From contig DATFGQ010000075.1 of assembly GCA_035249305.1 (NCBI GenBank), positions 1-64,000 of the forward strand: a stretch of DNA of 64,000 nucleotides, written 5' to 3'. The position numbers and the translations under genes were made by a program. The DNA comes from DASUNP01 sp035249305 (GTDB lineage Bacteria; Acidobacteriota; Blastocatellia; UBA7656). Below the pieces are notes generated by a model, which worked only from the letters and a program-made list of their open reading frames with translations, did not search any database and was not told the origin of the DNA. This document shows, piece after piece, positions 18,101 through 25,154 of this stretch. The stretch's first letter is position 1. Each line of letters opens with the position of its first letter.

Positions 18101-18264
18101 TCCCACAACCGCACCGCAGTGCCAAAGGAGCCCGTGAGGGCACGTTTTCCGTCTGAACTGAACGCGTAGGCAAAAATCTCACCGTGATAATCAAGCTGGA
18201 GGTTTCTTTCTGCGAACCGCTCTTTTCCCTCTTGCGGTTCAGCCGCTTTGGAATCATCAGCCAT
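15142..18264 (-). CDS. WD40 - Ras-like GTPase - zinc ribbon - TIR multidomain protein
   Basis: A 1040-residue protein built like a sensor-switch-effector. Residues 25-310 are seven WD40 blades of about 42 residues. Residues 335-505 are a Ras/Roc-like GTPase with P-loop GDTGVGKS (342-349), switch DLAGQ (395-399) and a SAS G5 motif near 485-487. Residues about 510-790 are an unassigned helical/winged region. Four cysteines (801, 804, 826, 829) form a zinc ribbon. Residues 879-1010 are a TIR domain (FDIFLSHNSRDK) keeping a glutamate at 950, the position of the NADase catalytic residue in active TIRs. GAGG precedes the ATG, which lies 25 bases after mutL. An NTP-controlled defence or conflict role is inferred. 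Confidence 0.88.
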   Translation of the reverse strand: MADDSKAAEPQEGKERFAERNLQLDYHGEIFAYAFSSDGKRALTGSFGTAVRLWDVETGRCLQVLEGHRDSVYSVALSGDQRLALSGSVDGTVRLWDVETGRCLQVLEGHTNIVNSVVLSRDERLVLSGSDDGTVRLWDVETGRCLRVFRGHEDSILGLALSADGRRFLSGSDDGTVRLWDVVMGRCLQVLEGHTNIVNSVVLSDDQYLALSSDGGTVRLWNVVMGRCLRILEGHTDAINSVVLSDDQRLALSSSWDHTLRLWDVETGRCLRVLEGHTATVWNVMMSGDQRHAFSGDASANIRVWDLSSYFTKARTAHATLRVEPPAPEQVQYANVKVLLVGDTGVGKSGLAERLVHKRFVPTVSSHARKAYVLESQIVKEPSGVSLHQETLLWDLAGQPAYRLVHQLSMEDAVLACVLFDCRNETNPFEGAAYWSLVLDQARTSAKLKKLLVAARIDVGGLPASQERIETFARNNGFEKFIPTSASTGEGCDNLLEAIRQAIAWNEVPKVTTTKTLAALRDYVAQLKGEKSGSEVIGDQKLAPARMLSIAALHEGFVSYFGEGIPLDDFIKHLERLEATDAVDLLVFHTTGAEPRPEDRVLLDPTRVDAYASALLVAAKDEPDGPGHLLESRVREGDFKLEEEERIADDDCERHLLWYVMENLLARDLALREQIKGDDYIVFPSQCTAELRFPGAAAFGVAFGFAGPVRSIYATLIAQLAHYEGFKKREFFQDAAAYRPEAGGRCLVRLRDYGNGRGELGVSFDNETPATVRQGFIEFVGKHLEAKSNLGSVTKRHAYHCAACRNPFEDRVVKARLEARRKDLLCPICEKKTPLVNLLAAPTAASESVAAQIASDARAGRQRMTAKLVIRAKEAEGRFDIFLSHNSRDKAAVEKIAKRLLTVGIRPWLDKWNLSPGDTVSDTLERAIKTIPCAALCFGPADVGKWHLLEIRAYVEKWASGTARMIPVILPGVDEAPELPLFVRQTLWVDMRDWEKDGDDGFYRLVCGVLGKEPGDSPMKKFGVRDVAEWQKVNRLKRLR
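17330..18195 (-). repeat. 126-bp coding tandem repeats (WD40 blades)
   Basis: Seven in-frame units of about 126 bases within the TIR gene. Long stretches are identical between units, for example blocks encoding RLWDVETGRCL and EGHTNIVNSVVLS. The fifth unit is one codon short. Such similarity at DNA level points to recent duplication or conversion among blades. Confidence 0.85.
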
Positions 18265-18289
18265 GCTTCACCTCACGCGCCGCTGTATC

Positions 18290-20176
18290 TTAAACAGGTC
18301 GTTTGAAGCCGCGCTCGATGTCGCGCAACTCCATCCGCATGATGCTAGGCCGCCCGTGCGGGCACGTCATAGGATTATTGGTCTTCATCAGCTCGTCTAT
18401 CAGCCACTGCATCTTTTCACTCGTCAGAGGCATGTTGACCTTGATCGCGGCTTTGCACGCGAGCGACGCGGCGATCTGGTCGCGGACGTTTTCGATGTTG
18501 AAATCGCGCCGCTCGCGCTCGACTACGCTGAGCGCCTCGCGCACGAGCTGTATCACGTCAGACGAAGCCAGGCCCGCCGGGGCCGTCTTTACGGCTATCG
18601 TGCGGCCGGAAAGCTCCATCGTCTCCACGCCAAGGTTCTCAAGCTCTTCGCGGACGACTCCAAATGCCTGCGCCTCGGCGGGGCTCAGGTCGAGAGTCTC
18701 GGGTATGAGAAGCTGCTGCACCTGCGGCCCGCGAGACATTCGCCCGTCGCGAATCTCTTCGAACAACACTCGCTCGTGCGCCGCGTGCTGATCGACTAAC
18801 AACAACCCCTCTTCGTCCGTAGCCACGATGTAGCTGTCTCTGATCTGCCCGAGCGGCTTGATCCCATGCCCGAGCCCCGGAAGCGGCTGCTTTTCAAGAG
18901 GCTGCTCCTCAAGCCCCTCAAGCCATGTCTCGCTCGGAACGGTCCCGTTCGCGACTGTATGCTCGACAGGCTCTTCGGCGCTCGCATAGATGGGATCTTC
19001 AACCCTCTCTTCCTCTTGCGACACGACCGGCGGGCGATCGATTCGCGGTGGCGGGTCTTGCGGGGCCGGGGGGTTATGAACAGTCGCCGAAGGTCTATCG
19101 GAATAATAATCTCTCGGATGCCCTGTCGCTCTCTCGGCAGGATCAGGCGTGATCGCGCCGCCTACGCGTGGCACGCGCGTAACAGGTTTGGTGGCATGAA
19201 GCGCGTCGGCTACCGAGTCGCGTATGAAGGCCAGGATCGCGCCCTCCCTCAGAAAGCGCACTTCGGTCTTAGCGGGGTGGACGTTGACATCGACTTCAGT
19301 GGGCGGGAGCTCGACGAAGAGTATCGCGGCCGGGTAAGTCCCCGAAGGCATCATGGAGCGGTAGGCTTCGACGAGTGCGCGGCCGATAAGCTGGTCGCGC
19401 ACGAAGCGGTGGTTGACGAACAGGTATTGCGCGTCGCGCGAAGACCGCTGCTCCTGCGGGTTCGACACAAACCCTACGAGCCGCAGCCCGTCGGCCTCAC
19501 TGTCGACTTCGACCAGCTTCCCCAAAAGTGCGCTCCCCAACACCTGATATGCGCGCTCTCTGAGCGACCGCGCCGCCGTCACGCGAATTGCTTCGCGGCC
19601 GTTGTTTATCAGCAGGAACGAAGTCTCAGGGTTCGCCAGCGCGTAATGCTGCACGAGGTTCGTGATGTGGAAGCTCTCGGTCGCGTCGCTCTTCAAGAAT
19701 TTTCGCCGCGCGGGGATGTTGAAGAAGAGGTCTTTCACTTCGACCTCTGTCCCGCCCGGCCATGCAACGTCGCGCACCGCCACCAGACGACCGCCGTTAA
19801 ACTCGACCTCGGTCCCTTCCGTGTCGCTTTCGGTCTTCGTCCGCAGAAACAGCCGCGACACGGAAGCGATCGACGGCAACGCCTCGCCGCGAAACCCCAG
19901 CGTAGTTATCGATTCAAGATCATCAGCCGAGCGGAGCTTTGACGTGGCATGACGCTCGAAGGCAGTGATCGCGTCGTCGCGCGTCATGCCTTCGCCGTCG
20001 TCTACGACGCTGATGAGCCGCTTCCCGCCCGCTTCGACCTCAATGCTGATCTTGCGCGCGCCCGCGTCGAGCGCGTTTTCGAGCAGCTCCTTGACTACAG
20101 ACGATGGCCGCTCGACGACTTCGCCCGCCGCAATCTTGTTGGCTAACGAATCGGGCAGCACTTTGATCTTTGACAT
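18290..20176 (-). CDS. mutL: DNA mismatch repair protein MutL
   Basis: Mismatch-repair ATPase and nicking endonuclease that works with MutS. The 628 residues have the N-terminal GHKL ATPase (NALDAGA, DDGEGM, TLGFRGEAL) and a long Pro-rich linker at about 345-430. The C-terminal dimerisation domain has the endonuclease motif DQHAAHERVLFEE at about 460-472, plus CPHGRP near 605. These metal-binding motifs mark a methylation-independent system in which MutL itself nicks the new strand. The ATG at 20176 gives the standard start MSKIKVLPDSLANKIAAGEV. The TIR gene follows 25 bases downstream in the same direction. Confidence 0.97.
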   Translation of the reverse strand: MSKIKVLPDSLANKIAAGEVVERPSSVVKELLENALDAGARKISIEVEAGGKRLISVVDDGEGMTRDDAITAFERHATSKLRSADDLESITTLGFRGEALPSIASVSRLFLRTKTESDTEGTEVEFNGGRLVAVRDVAWPGGTEVEVKDLFFNIPARRKFLKSDATESFHITNLVQHYALANPETSFLLINNGREAIRVTAARSLRERAYQVLGSALLGKLVEVDSEADGLRLVGFVSNPQEQRSSRDAQYLFVNHRFVRDQLIGRALVEAYRSMMPSGTYPAAILFVELPPTEVDVNVHPAKTEVRFLREGAILAFIRDSVADALHATKPVTRVPRVGGAITPDPAERATGHPRDYYSDRPSATVHNPPAPQDPPPRIDRPPVVSQEEERVEDPIYASAEEPVEHTVANGTVPSETWLEGLEEQPLEKQPLPGLGHGIKPLGQIRDSYIVATDEEGLLLVDQHAAHERVLFEEIRDGRMSRGPQVQQLLIPETLDLSPAEAQAFGVVREELENLGVETMELSGRTIAVKTAPAGLASSDVIQLVREALSVVERERRDFNIENVRDQIAASLACKAAIKVNMPLTSEKMQWLIDELMKTNNPMTCPHGRPSIMRMELRDIERGFKRPV

Positions 20177-20221
20177 CGTGATCTTCCTTACTCGAAAGTT
20201 ATGAGAGAGCTATTATAGCCG

Positions 20222-21076
20222 TCATTTGTCAGTAACGTCATACCGCTTCTTGATCCACGGCATGTTGAGAGCGATGTTGTTATCTTCTATTTTCAGCCAT
20301 GGGAATAACTCTTCGGGTATCCGCGGTTTTTTGATTGCGAACGCGAAGAGGTTCGACTGCTTCGGGAACAATTTGCTGGCGAGTTTTGCCAGCGGGTAAA
20401 GAGCGATGGCGAGCAACAGGTAGAACCTGTTCCTGTCGACCAGCGAGCCGAAGGGGAACTTCAGATCATAGTAGAACCTTACATACGGCTCTGCCTGCGG
20501 GGCGTAAGAGGCAATCGTTTTTGTAACTTCTCTTTCAGTCCAGCGGTAAACAAAATTCGGTATCAGGCTATTCCTCACCCCGCCGAAATCGAGGCCTTCG
20601 GTCACGACGTTGCAAACTTCGTACTCTTCGGCGAGCCCGAGCCGTATCGCCAGCTTCAAAAGGAGCGATTCTCTCGCCTCGATCACGAGAATGGCCCGCC
20701 TCGCCACCCTGTACATCTCAAGCATCGCGCGATGCGGCGAATGGCAGTGATGCAGCCCGGCATTTACCGCTACGAAGTCAAAGTGCGCGTCCGGGAAGCT
20801 CAGGTTCTCCGCGTCCTGGTAACTCCAGGCGTAAGGCGCAAACTGATCGTCCGGCTCGCGCGTGTCCAGGTTCGATATGGTGACGTTGGTGAAGCCGAGA
20901 TCGGCAAAGACTGTCTTATCTTTCGTCGTCCCGCAAACGACCAGCACAGACATCTCTTTAGTCAAGAAGCCTTTGTCAAGGAGCTTCTGTAAAAGAGAAC
21001 TGTAAAAGTGTCTCGCATCGTTTTCATCGACGAGCTTTTTGACAAACGACGTGTTCTTCAATCCGCTTGATTTCAT
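20222..21076 (-). CDS. class I SAM-dependent methyltransferase
   Basis: Methyltransferase-like protein of 284 residues. The Rossmann core lies at about 40-140 (VLVVCGTTKDKTVF as a variant motif I, then WSYQDAENLSFPDAHFDFV and AGLHHCHSPHRAMLEMYRV). The usual GxGxG loop is altered to VCGTTKD, so SAM binding may differ from classical members. The C-terminal half carries a hydrophobic, membrane-like stretch near 215-240 (FYLLLAIALYPLAKLASKLF). It sits next to glycosyltransferase genes on the same strand and probably modifies a sugar or lipid intermediate, but no substrate can be named. Confidence 0.75.
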   Translation of the reverse strand: MKSSGLKNTSFVKKLVDENDARHFYSSLLQKLLDKGFLTKEMSVLVVCGTTKDKTVFADLGFTNVTISNLDTREPDDQFAPYAWSYQDAENLSFPDAHFDFVAVNAGLHHCHSPHRAMLEMYRVARRAILVIEARESLLLKLAIRLGLAEEYEVCNVVTEGLDFGGVRNSLIPNFVYRWTEREVTKTIASYAPQAEPYVRFYYDLKFPFGSLVDRNRFYLLLAIALYPLAKLASKLFPKQSNLFAFAIKKPRIPEELFPWLKIEDNNIALNMPWIKKRYDVTDK

Positions 21077-21098
21077 AACCCAAAGACTGCGGCATAAA

Positions 21099-22286
21099 CT
21101 ACAGATAGCCGCGCACGATCTCGACCAGTTGTCGCGCGCGGTGACGGAACGTATGCTCTTTCATCACGCGCGCCTGCGCCGCCCTTCCTACGGCCAGCCG
21201 CTCGGCTTCGTGCGACAGAAGGTAGCGATAGCGGTCTATCGCCTCTTCTTTCGAGCTGACGACGAAGAGCTCTTTACCCGGCTCGAACCACTCTTCGATC
21301 CCGACGTAGGTATTCGCGACAATGCATGCCCCCATGCTAGCGAGCTCGAAGGGGCGCGACGACGACGACGCGCGGATCGTGGCGTGAGCGGCCCGCGTGA
21401 TGCAGAGGTTAATCTTGCTTCGACAGGCGTATTCGCGCAGTTTATTAAAGCTCAAGTAAGGCAGCTTCTCGGCCCTCCCGAGCTCGCCGAGCTTTGTGCC
21501 GCGCACGGCGAAGCGAGCGTCCGGTAATGCTGCCGACGCGGAGGTGATCATATCGTCGATCCACTGCGAGCGATATTCGCGACCGTGGCCATAAAAAAAG
21601 ATGTCTATATCCTGGCGCGGCACATCCATCTGGCTGAACACGTCTGTGTCGACGCCGAAAAAGACCGGATGGACGGCGCGCGCCCCAAGCTCGCCGAGCG
21701 CGGCGGCGGCCCCGCGGCTGTTGCTGATAAAAGCCGTGTATTCGGATGGGTCGGAGCCTTGATAAATGCGAAAGCCGCTGGCGAACCCTCGCAGGTTAGG
21801 CAGGCTCGCGGGCAGATCGCCATCGTAGTAAAAGACCGGCTTGTTATGCTTGCGCTGAATCTCGGCGGCCACGCCTACAAGCTGGTTCAGCGGCACGGTC
21901 AAGAAGATCAAAGCGTCTATGTCCGGCTCTTCGGTCAGTATTCGATTAAGGTGTCGCGCCCAGAGCGGAGCTACGAGAGATTTAGCGGCGCGGCGCACTA
22001 ATCTATCAGACACGGACTCGTCCGCGTTGTCTGTAAGCTGCGATTGAGGCTTGTTGTTTCTAAACCTGTTGACGCTGTCACGCGCGAACTGGAACGTGTC
22101 GCCCTGAAGCTTGGCGGGGTTGGGCTCCGCGCGCCACCACAGCGTTTCGATCGCGGGGCCATGGTAGGGCGTGGCTATGACCTCGACGCCGACTTCATAC
22201 ATGGCCTTCAACAACTGCCACCACGCGGGCGTGGCGCTGAATGGTTTCGTGAGGTCGAGCGATGACACAACGAATAGAATCTTCAT
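21099..22286 (-). CDS. glycosyltransferase, GT-B fold (CgeB/group 1-like)
   Basis: Retaining-type glycosyltransferase of 395 residues that probably transfers a sugar from a nucleotide donor to a glycan or lipid. The N-terminus MKILFVVSSLDLTKP starts the first Rossmann domain. The C-terminal half carries the donor-site region SSSRPFELASMGACIVAN, with the conserved glutamate, and ends in EHTFRHRARQLVEIV, typical of CgeB or Glyco_trans_1_2 proteins. The ATG at 22286 gives the family N-terminus; an open frame extends further upstream to 22394 but would read into the repeat element. The start has only a weak ribosome binding site. Part of a surface-modification patch with its neighbours. Confidence 0.8.
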   Translation of the reverse strand: MKILFVVSSLDLTKPFSATPAWWQLLKAMYEVGVEVIATPYHGPAIETLWWRAEPNPAKLQGDTFQFARDSVNRFRNNKPQSQLTDNADESVSDRLVRRAAKSLVAPLWARHLNRILTEEPDIDALIFLTVPLNQLVGVAAEIQRKHNKPVFYYDGDLPASLPNLRGFASGFRIYQGSDPSEYTAFISNSRGAAAALGELGARAVHPVFFGVDTDVFSQMDVPRQDIDIFFYGHGREYRSQWIDDMITSASAALPDARFAVRGTKLGELGRAEKLPYLSFNKLREYACRSKINLCITRAAHATIRASSSSRPFELASMGACIVANTYVGIEEWFEPGKELFVVSSKEEAIDRYRYLLSHEAERLAVGRAAQARVMKEHTFRHRARQLVEIVRGYL

Positions 22287-22325
22287 ATGAACGTGAGGCG
22301 ACGGGTTAAGGAATAAAAGCTGATG

Positions 22326-22490
22326 CTCAGAGGGCATCTGAAAAGCCCCTGCGGGGCTCGATGTTTGTAGAAGGGTCGCGTAACCATTATTCAACTCCTA
22401 CGGAGTTGAATGTGCCTGCCTGGCGATCATCTACAAACATCCGGCCCCTACGGAGCCGAGTAAGTTGCTACTCCACAGACGCGCTCTAAG
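22326..22490 (+). repeat. palindrome-cluster element, copy 2 of 3
   Basis: Same blocks as copy 1: AGCCCCTGCGGGGCT, ATGTTTGTAGA, CAACTCCTACGGAGTTG, GCCTGCCTGGCGATCAT, CTACAAACAT and CCCTACGGAGCC. It is closer to copy 3 than to copy 1, since both contain GTGCCTGCCTGGCGATC. It is not flanked by full heptamer arrays. It lies between two minus-strand genes. Confidence 0.85.
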
Positions 22491-22513
22491 CGGTTGCTTT
22501 TCAAATCCCCATT

Positions 22514-23290
22514 CTACTTCCTGCCAATGATCCTTTCTCTGATGCGACCGGGCAACCCTTTGACTCTTTCGCTTGGGCGCTTCTTGAACAGAGTCCCGTG
22601 CTCGCCCGATAACTCTTCGGCCGGGCGGCCATTGCTGTAATAGTATAACGCCAGCGACTTGCGCGTCTCGCCGGCCGGGCACTGCAAAACGTCGGGGTGG
22701 CCGTGATACGAGTAATCGGTCGTGCTGAATACTACACAGCGGTTAAAGACCGGCAGTATCCTCTGGACGCTCTTCGTCATGTCGCGGTTCCAAAGCTCCA
22801 GGTGGCCTCCGTAATCTTCCTTCCACCCTTCGTTGAGGTAGAGCAGGAGGTTCAGCCTGCGGTCGAGGTTCAGCCTTTCATGCTTGTTGAAATCGGCGTG
22901 TATTTTTAAATACCCTCCCCGCTCGATCTGGTGGAGCCCGCCGCCCCAGAAATGCGGGTCGGGGACCAGCCCCTTTATGCCCGTCAGGGTTTCGAGAAAT
23001 TCTATGAAGACTGACGAGTTCAACTGGTATAGGAAGAGGCGAGTCATCTCGCCCATCTGAGACTCGCGCGTCGAGGCGAGCTTCAGCTCCTCGCGGTTGT
23101 TAAACTTGTTCCAATCGATCTGGCCGGGCCTGGGGAACTCCTGAATCAACTCTCTTAAGACCTCTTCGGAAAACAGATCATCGATGACGACGTGAGGGAA
23201 AGGCACGGCCTCGGCGTACGAGGCGCGGCGCTCCCGGGCAAGCTGCTGCAACCTTTCCGGGTCGAGAAAGAAGAGCTGGTCTAATCTCAT
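22514..23290 (-). CDS. 2-oxoglutarate/Fe(II)-dependent oxygenase (prolyl-hydroxylase-like)
   Basis: Predicted dioxygenase that hydroxylates a substrate using 2-oxoglutarate and ferrous iron. In the 258-residue form the iron ligands are visible as HAD in LKIHADFNKHERLN and the distal histidine in DYSYHGHPDVLQCP, followed by the 2-oxoglutarate-binding arginine in RKSLALYYYSNG. A DUF2061-like or glycan-modifying role is possible given the neighbouring glycosyltransferases. The start at ATG 23290 (MRLDQLFFLDPERL) is preferred; ATG 23311 and GTG 23329 are in frame, and none has a clear ribosome binding site. The C-terminus is basic (RIRERIIGRK). Confidence 0.82.
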   Translation of the reverse strand: MRLDQLFFLDPERLQQLARERRASYAEAVPFPHVVIDDLFSEEVLRELIQEFPRPGQIDWNKFNNREELKLASTRESQMGEMTRLFLYQLNSSVFIEFLETLTGIKGLVPDPHFWGGGLHQIERGGYLKIHADFNKHERLNLDRRLNLLLYLNEGWKEDYGGHLELWNRDMTKSVQRILPVFNRCVVFSTTDYSYHGHPDVLQCPAGETRKSLALYYYSNGRPAEELSGEHGTLFKKRPSERVKGLPGRIRERIIGRK

Positions 23291-23372
23291 AAAAGCATTA
23301 ATGTAGCGCATGATGGGGTCTTGCGCCACTTGCCCATTGCTAGAACAGTTGCCGTCTGTTATTTACTTTCAC

Positions 23373-23663
23373 ATGATAAAACACATCGTCTTTTGGAAAT
23401 ACAAACCCGAATCCACGGCCGACGAACGCAAGCAGGCGCTCGACGCGTTGCGCGAGCTGCCCGGTAAGATAGATGTCATACGCGAGTTCGAGGTGGGCGA
23501 GGACGTGTTGCGCGCCCCGCGCTCGTGGGACGCCGCGATCGTCGCTACGTTTGACGACCTGGAAGCTTTGCAGGTCTACACGCGACACGATGACCATGTT
23601 GCCGCCGCCTTAAAACTCCAGGCCATCAGAGAAGCGATCGGCTCGGTCGATTACGAGTACTAG
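23373..23663 (+). CDS. Dabb (stress-responsive alpha/beta-barrel) family protein
   Basis: Small dimeric ferredoxin-like barrel protein of 96 residues. The N-terminus MIKHIVFWKYK, the stretch DVIREFEVGEDV and the C-terminal block YTRHDDHVAA match the Dabb family, whose members include stress-responsive proteins and a few cyclases. No catalytic residue can be assigned. It is divergent from the oxygenase gene, and its stop codon overlaps the end of the convergent SnoaL-like gene by a few bases. The ATG at 23373 is the family start; the longer frame from 23310 is rejected. Confidence 0.83.
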   Translation: MIKHIVFWKYKPESTADERKQALDALRELPGKIDVIREFEVGEDVLRAPRSWDAAIVATFDDLEALQVYTRHDDHVAAALKLQAIREAIGSVDYEY

Positions 23664-24130
23664 GTCGAAGCGCCCGTGTGGTCGTGAACTATCTTCCAGC
23701 CGGCCGGTAGCCGCCGGAAGATTAGCGTGAACAGACCGTTCGGCTCGGTGGATCTCATCTTCAGCCGCCAGCGGCCCCGCACAAGCGCGCTCGCCGGGCC
23801 GAGCATCTCTATCTTAATGTCGGTAAAAGCGAGCTGGCCCATCTCCGCCCCATCCTTCTGATAAGTGTTGCGGTAACGGCCGAGCGTCTCTTTCCAGCCG
23901 GCGGTCTTCGTGCCGCCCGAATAGAAGGTCAGATCGGGCGAATTCCAGTAACCGTCCATGAAGCCTTCAAGGTCCCCGCGGTTCCAGGCTTCGACCTGGC
24001 GGTCGAGCACCGCGCGAATCTCGCGCACGGGTTGTGAGTTCTTTGATTTATTACCCTGCGCCGAAACGGGAGCTGAAACAGCAAGGACCGCCAGAAACGT
24101 GATTAAAGCTTTTGACTTCATCAATGTCAT
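23660..24130 (-). CDS. secreted SnoaL/DUF4440-like protein
   Basis: Protein of 156 residues with a signal peptide (MTLMKSKALITFLAVLAVSA, cleavage near SAQG) and a mature NTF2-like cone fold: VEAWNRGDLEGFMDGYW, SPDLTFYSGG and the C-terminal GLFTLIFRRLPAGWKIVHDH. Members of DUF4440 and SnoaL-like families are small ligand-binding or isomerase-like domains; no active residues can be assigned. The ATG at 24130 has GGAGG six bases upstream and overlaps the stop of the preceding glycosyltransferase (TAATG), so the two are translationally coupled. Confidence 0.85.
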   Translation of the reverse strand: MTLMKSKALITFLAVLAVSAPVSAQGNKSKNSQPVREIRAVLDRQVEAWNRGDLEGFMDGYWNSPDLTFYSGGTKTAGWKETLGRYRNTYQKDGAEMGQLAFTDIKIEMLGPASALVRGRWRLKMRSTEPNGLFTLIFRRLPAGWKIVHDHTGAST

Positions 24131-25140
24131 TATCGGCCTCCCTCGTCGATCTCTTCTCGGTGATTATAAGTAATCACGTCGGCCCGCGCAGCCAATTCTT
24201 TGAATACGCCGATCACTTCCCTGTCGCTCAGCCGGGCCGCGCGCTTCTCCTCGTCGCGCCGCTTGCGGACTTCTGGCAAGAGTCTCAGCGCCTCCGCAAG
24301 CGACAGCGGAGAGGTCAGCGCGAAGAGTATTAGCCGCGCCATGTGCGAAGCCATCAGGCCGCGGTCGTGCAGGTTGATCCAGTGAAGGAGCAGCCGGTTC
24401 CTCTGCTCGATCCTTCGCACGCGGCTGCGCTTGAGCTTTCCGATCGTGGAAGAGACGCGGTGTCGCGCAACCGACCGAGGCTCGTACACGATTTTCAGTC
24501 CGCGCTTCCACGCGCGGTAGCTCAGCTCGACATCCTCCCAGTAAAAGGGCGATAACAGCTCTTCGAACCCGCCCAGTCGTAAGAAGCTCTCCCTGTCGAA
24601 CATCGCCGACCCGCCGCCCGCGAAGATCGAATAGAGCGGCTCGCGCGCAACCGAGCCGGCGCGCGGGATGTAGCTTTGATGGACGCGCAGAAACCCGCGT
24701 GCGAAGCCGCCGATCTTACCCGTGCCGCACTCTTCGCCGCTGTCGAGCTCGATCACGCGGCAGTGCGCGGCGAACGTCTTCGCGTCGCCGAAATTCTCGA
24801 CCAGCGGCGCGATCGCGCCGGCGTCGAGCTCTACGTCGTTGTTCAACAGGAAGACGAGATTGTGGCTCGCCGCCTTCACCCCGCGGTTGCACGTTTTGGC
24901 GAACCCGAGGTTCTCTTCGTTCTTCAGGATTTGAAATCTCAAATCTGGAATCTCAGATCCGAGATTTGAAATAAACGAGCAAGTCTCGTCCGTGCTGCCG
25001 TCGTCGACGATGACGATCTCGACGGGGGCTGACGATTGGCTCGCGTAGGCGGACGCGGCGGCGGTGACCGAGGGGAGGAATCTTTCGAGCAGCGCGATCC
25101 CATTCCATGTGGGAATGACTATGCTGACGCCGGGTTTCAT
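24130..25140 (-). CDS. family 2 glycosyltransferase (rhamnosyltransferase-like) with a repeat-derived insert
   Basis: GT-A fold glycosyltransferase, 336 residues, probably adding a sugar to a surface glycan. The N-terminus VSIVIPTWNG, the motif VDDGSTDET (about 45-53), the DxD-type FLLNNDVEL and the acceptor region FYWEDVELSYRAWKRG are all present. Residues 57-70 (ISNLGSEIPDLRFQ) are encoded by an intergenic-type repeat at 24930-24972 that replaces the short loop normally found before NEENLGFA. The frame is kept, so the gene probably still works. It is coupled to the downstream SnoaL-like gene by a TAATG overlap. Confidence 0.9.
   Translation of the reverse strand: MKPGVSIVIPTWNGIALLERFLPSVTAAASAYASQSSAPVEIVIVDDGSTDETCSFISNLGSEIPDLRFQILKNEENLGFAKTCNRGVKAASHNLVFLLNNDVELDAGAIAPLVENFGDAKTFAAHCRVIELDSGEECGTGKIGGFARGFLRVHQSYIPRAGSVAREPLYSIFAGGGSAMFDRESFLRLGGFEELLSPFYWEDVELSYRAWKRGLKIVYEPRSVARHRVSSTIGKLKRSRVRRIEQRNRLLLHWINLHDRGLMASHMARLILFALTSPLSLAEALRLLPEVRKRRDEEKRAARLSDREVIGVFKELAARADVITYNHREEIDEGGR
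24930..24972 (-). repeat. AAATCTCAAATCTG repeat inside a coding gene
   Basis: A 43-base palindrome-rich stretch (GATTTGAAATCTCAAATCTG, then GAATCTCAGATCCGAGATTT) of the same word family as the hairpin at 4645-4701. It reads in frame through the glycosyltransferase gene. Confidence 0.7.
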
Positions 25141-25154
25141 CCGTAGTGTGAGTG

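Noticed and set aside
17330..18195. Regular 126-base repeats considered as satellite or CRISPR
   Set aside because: They keep the reading frame and encode WD40 blades.
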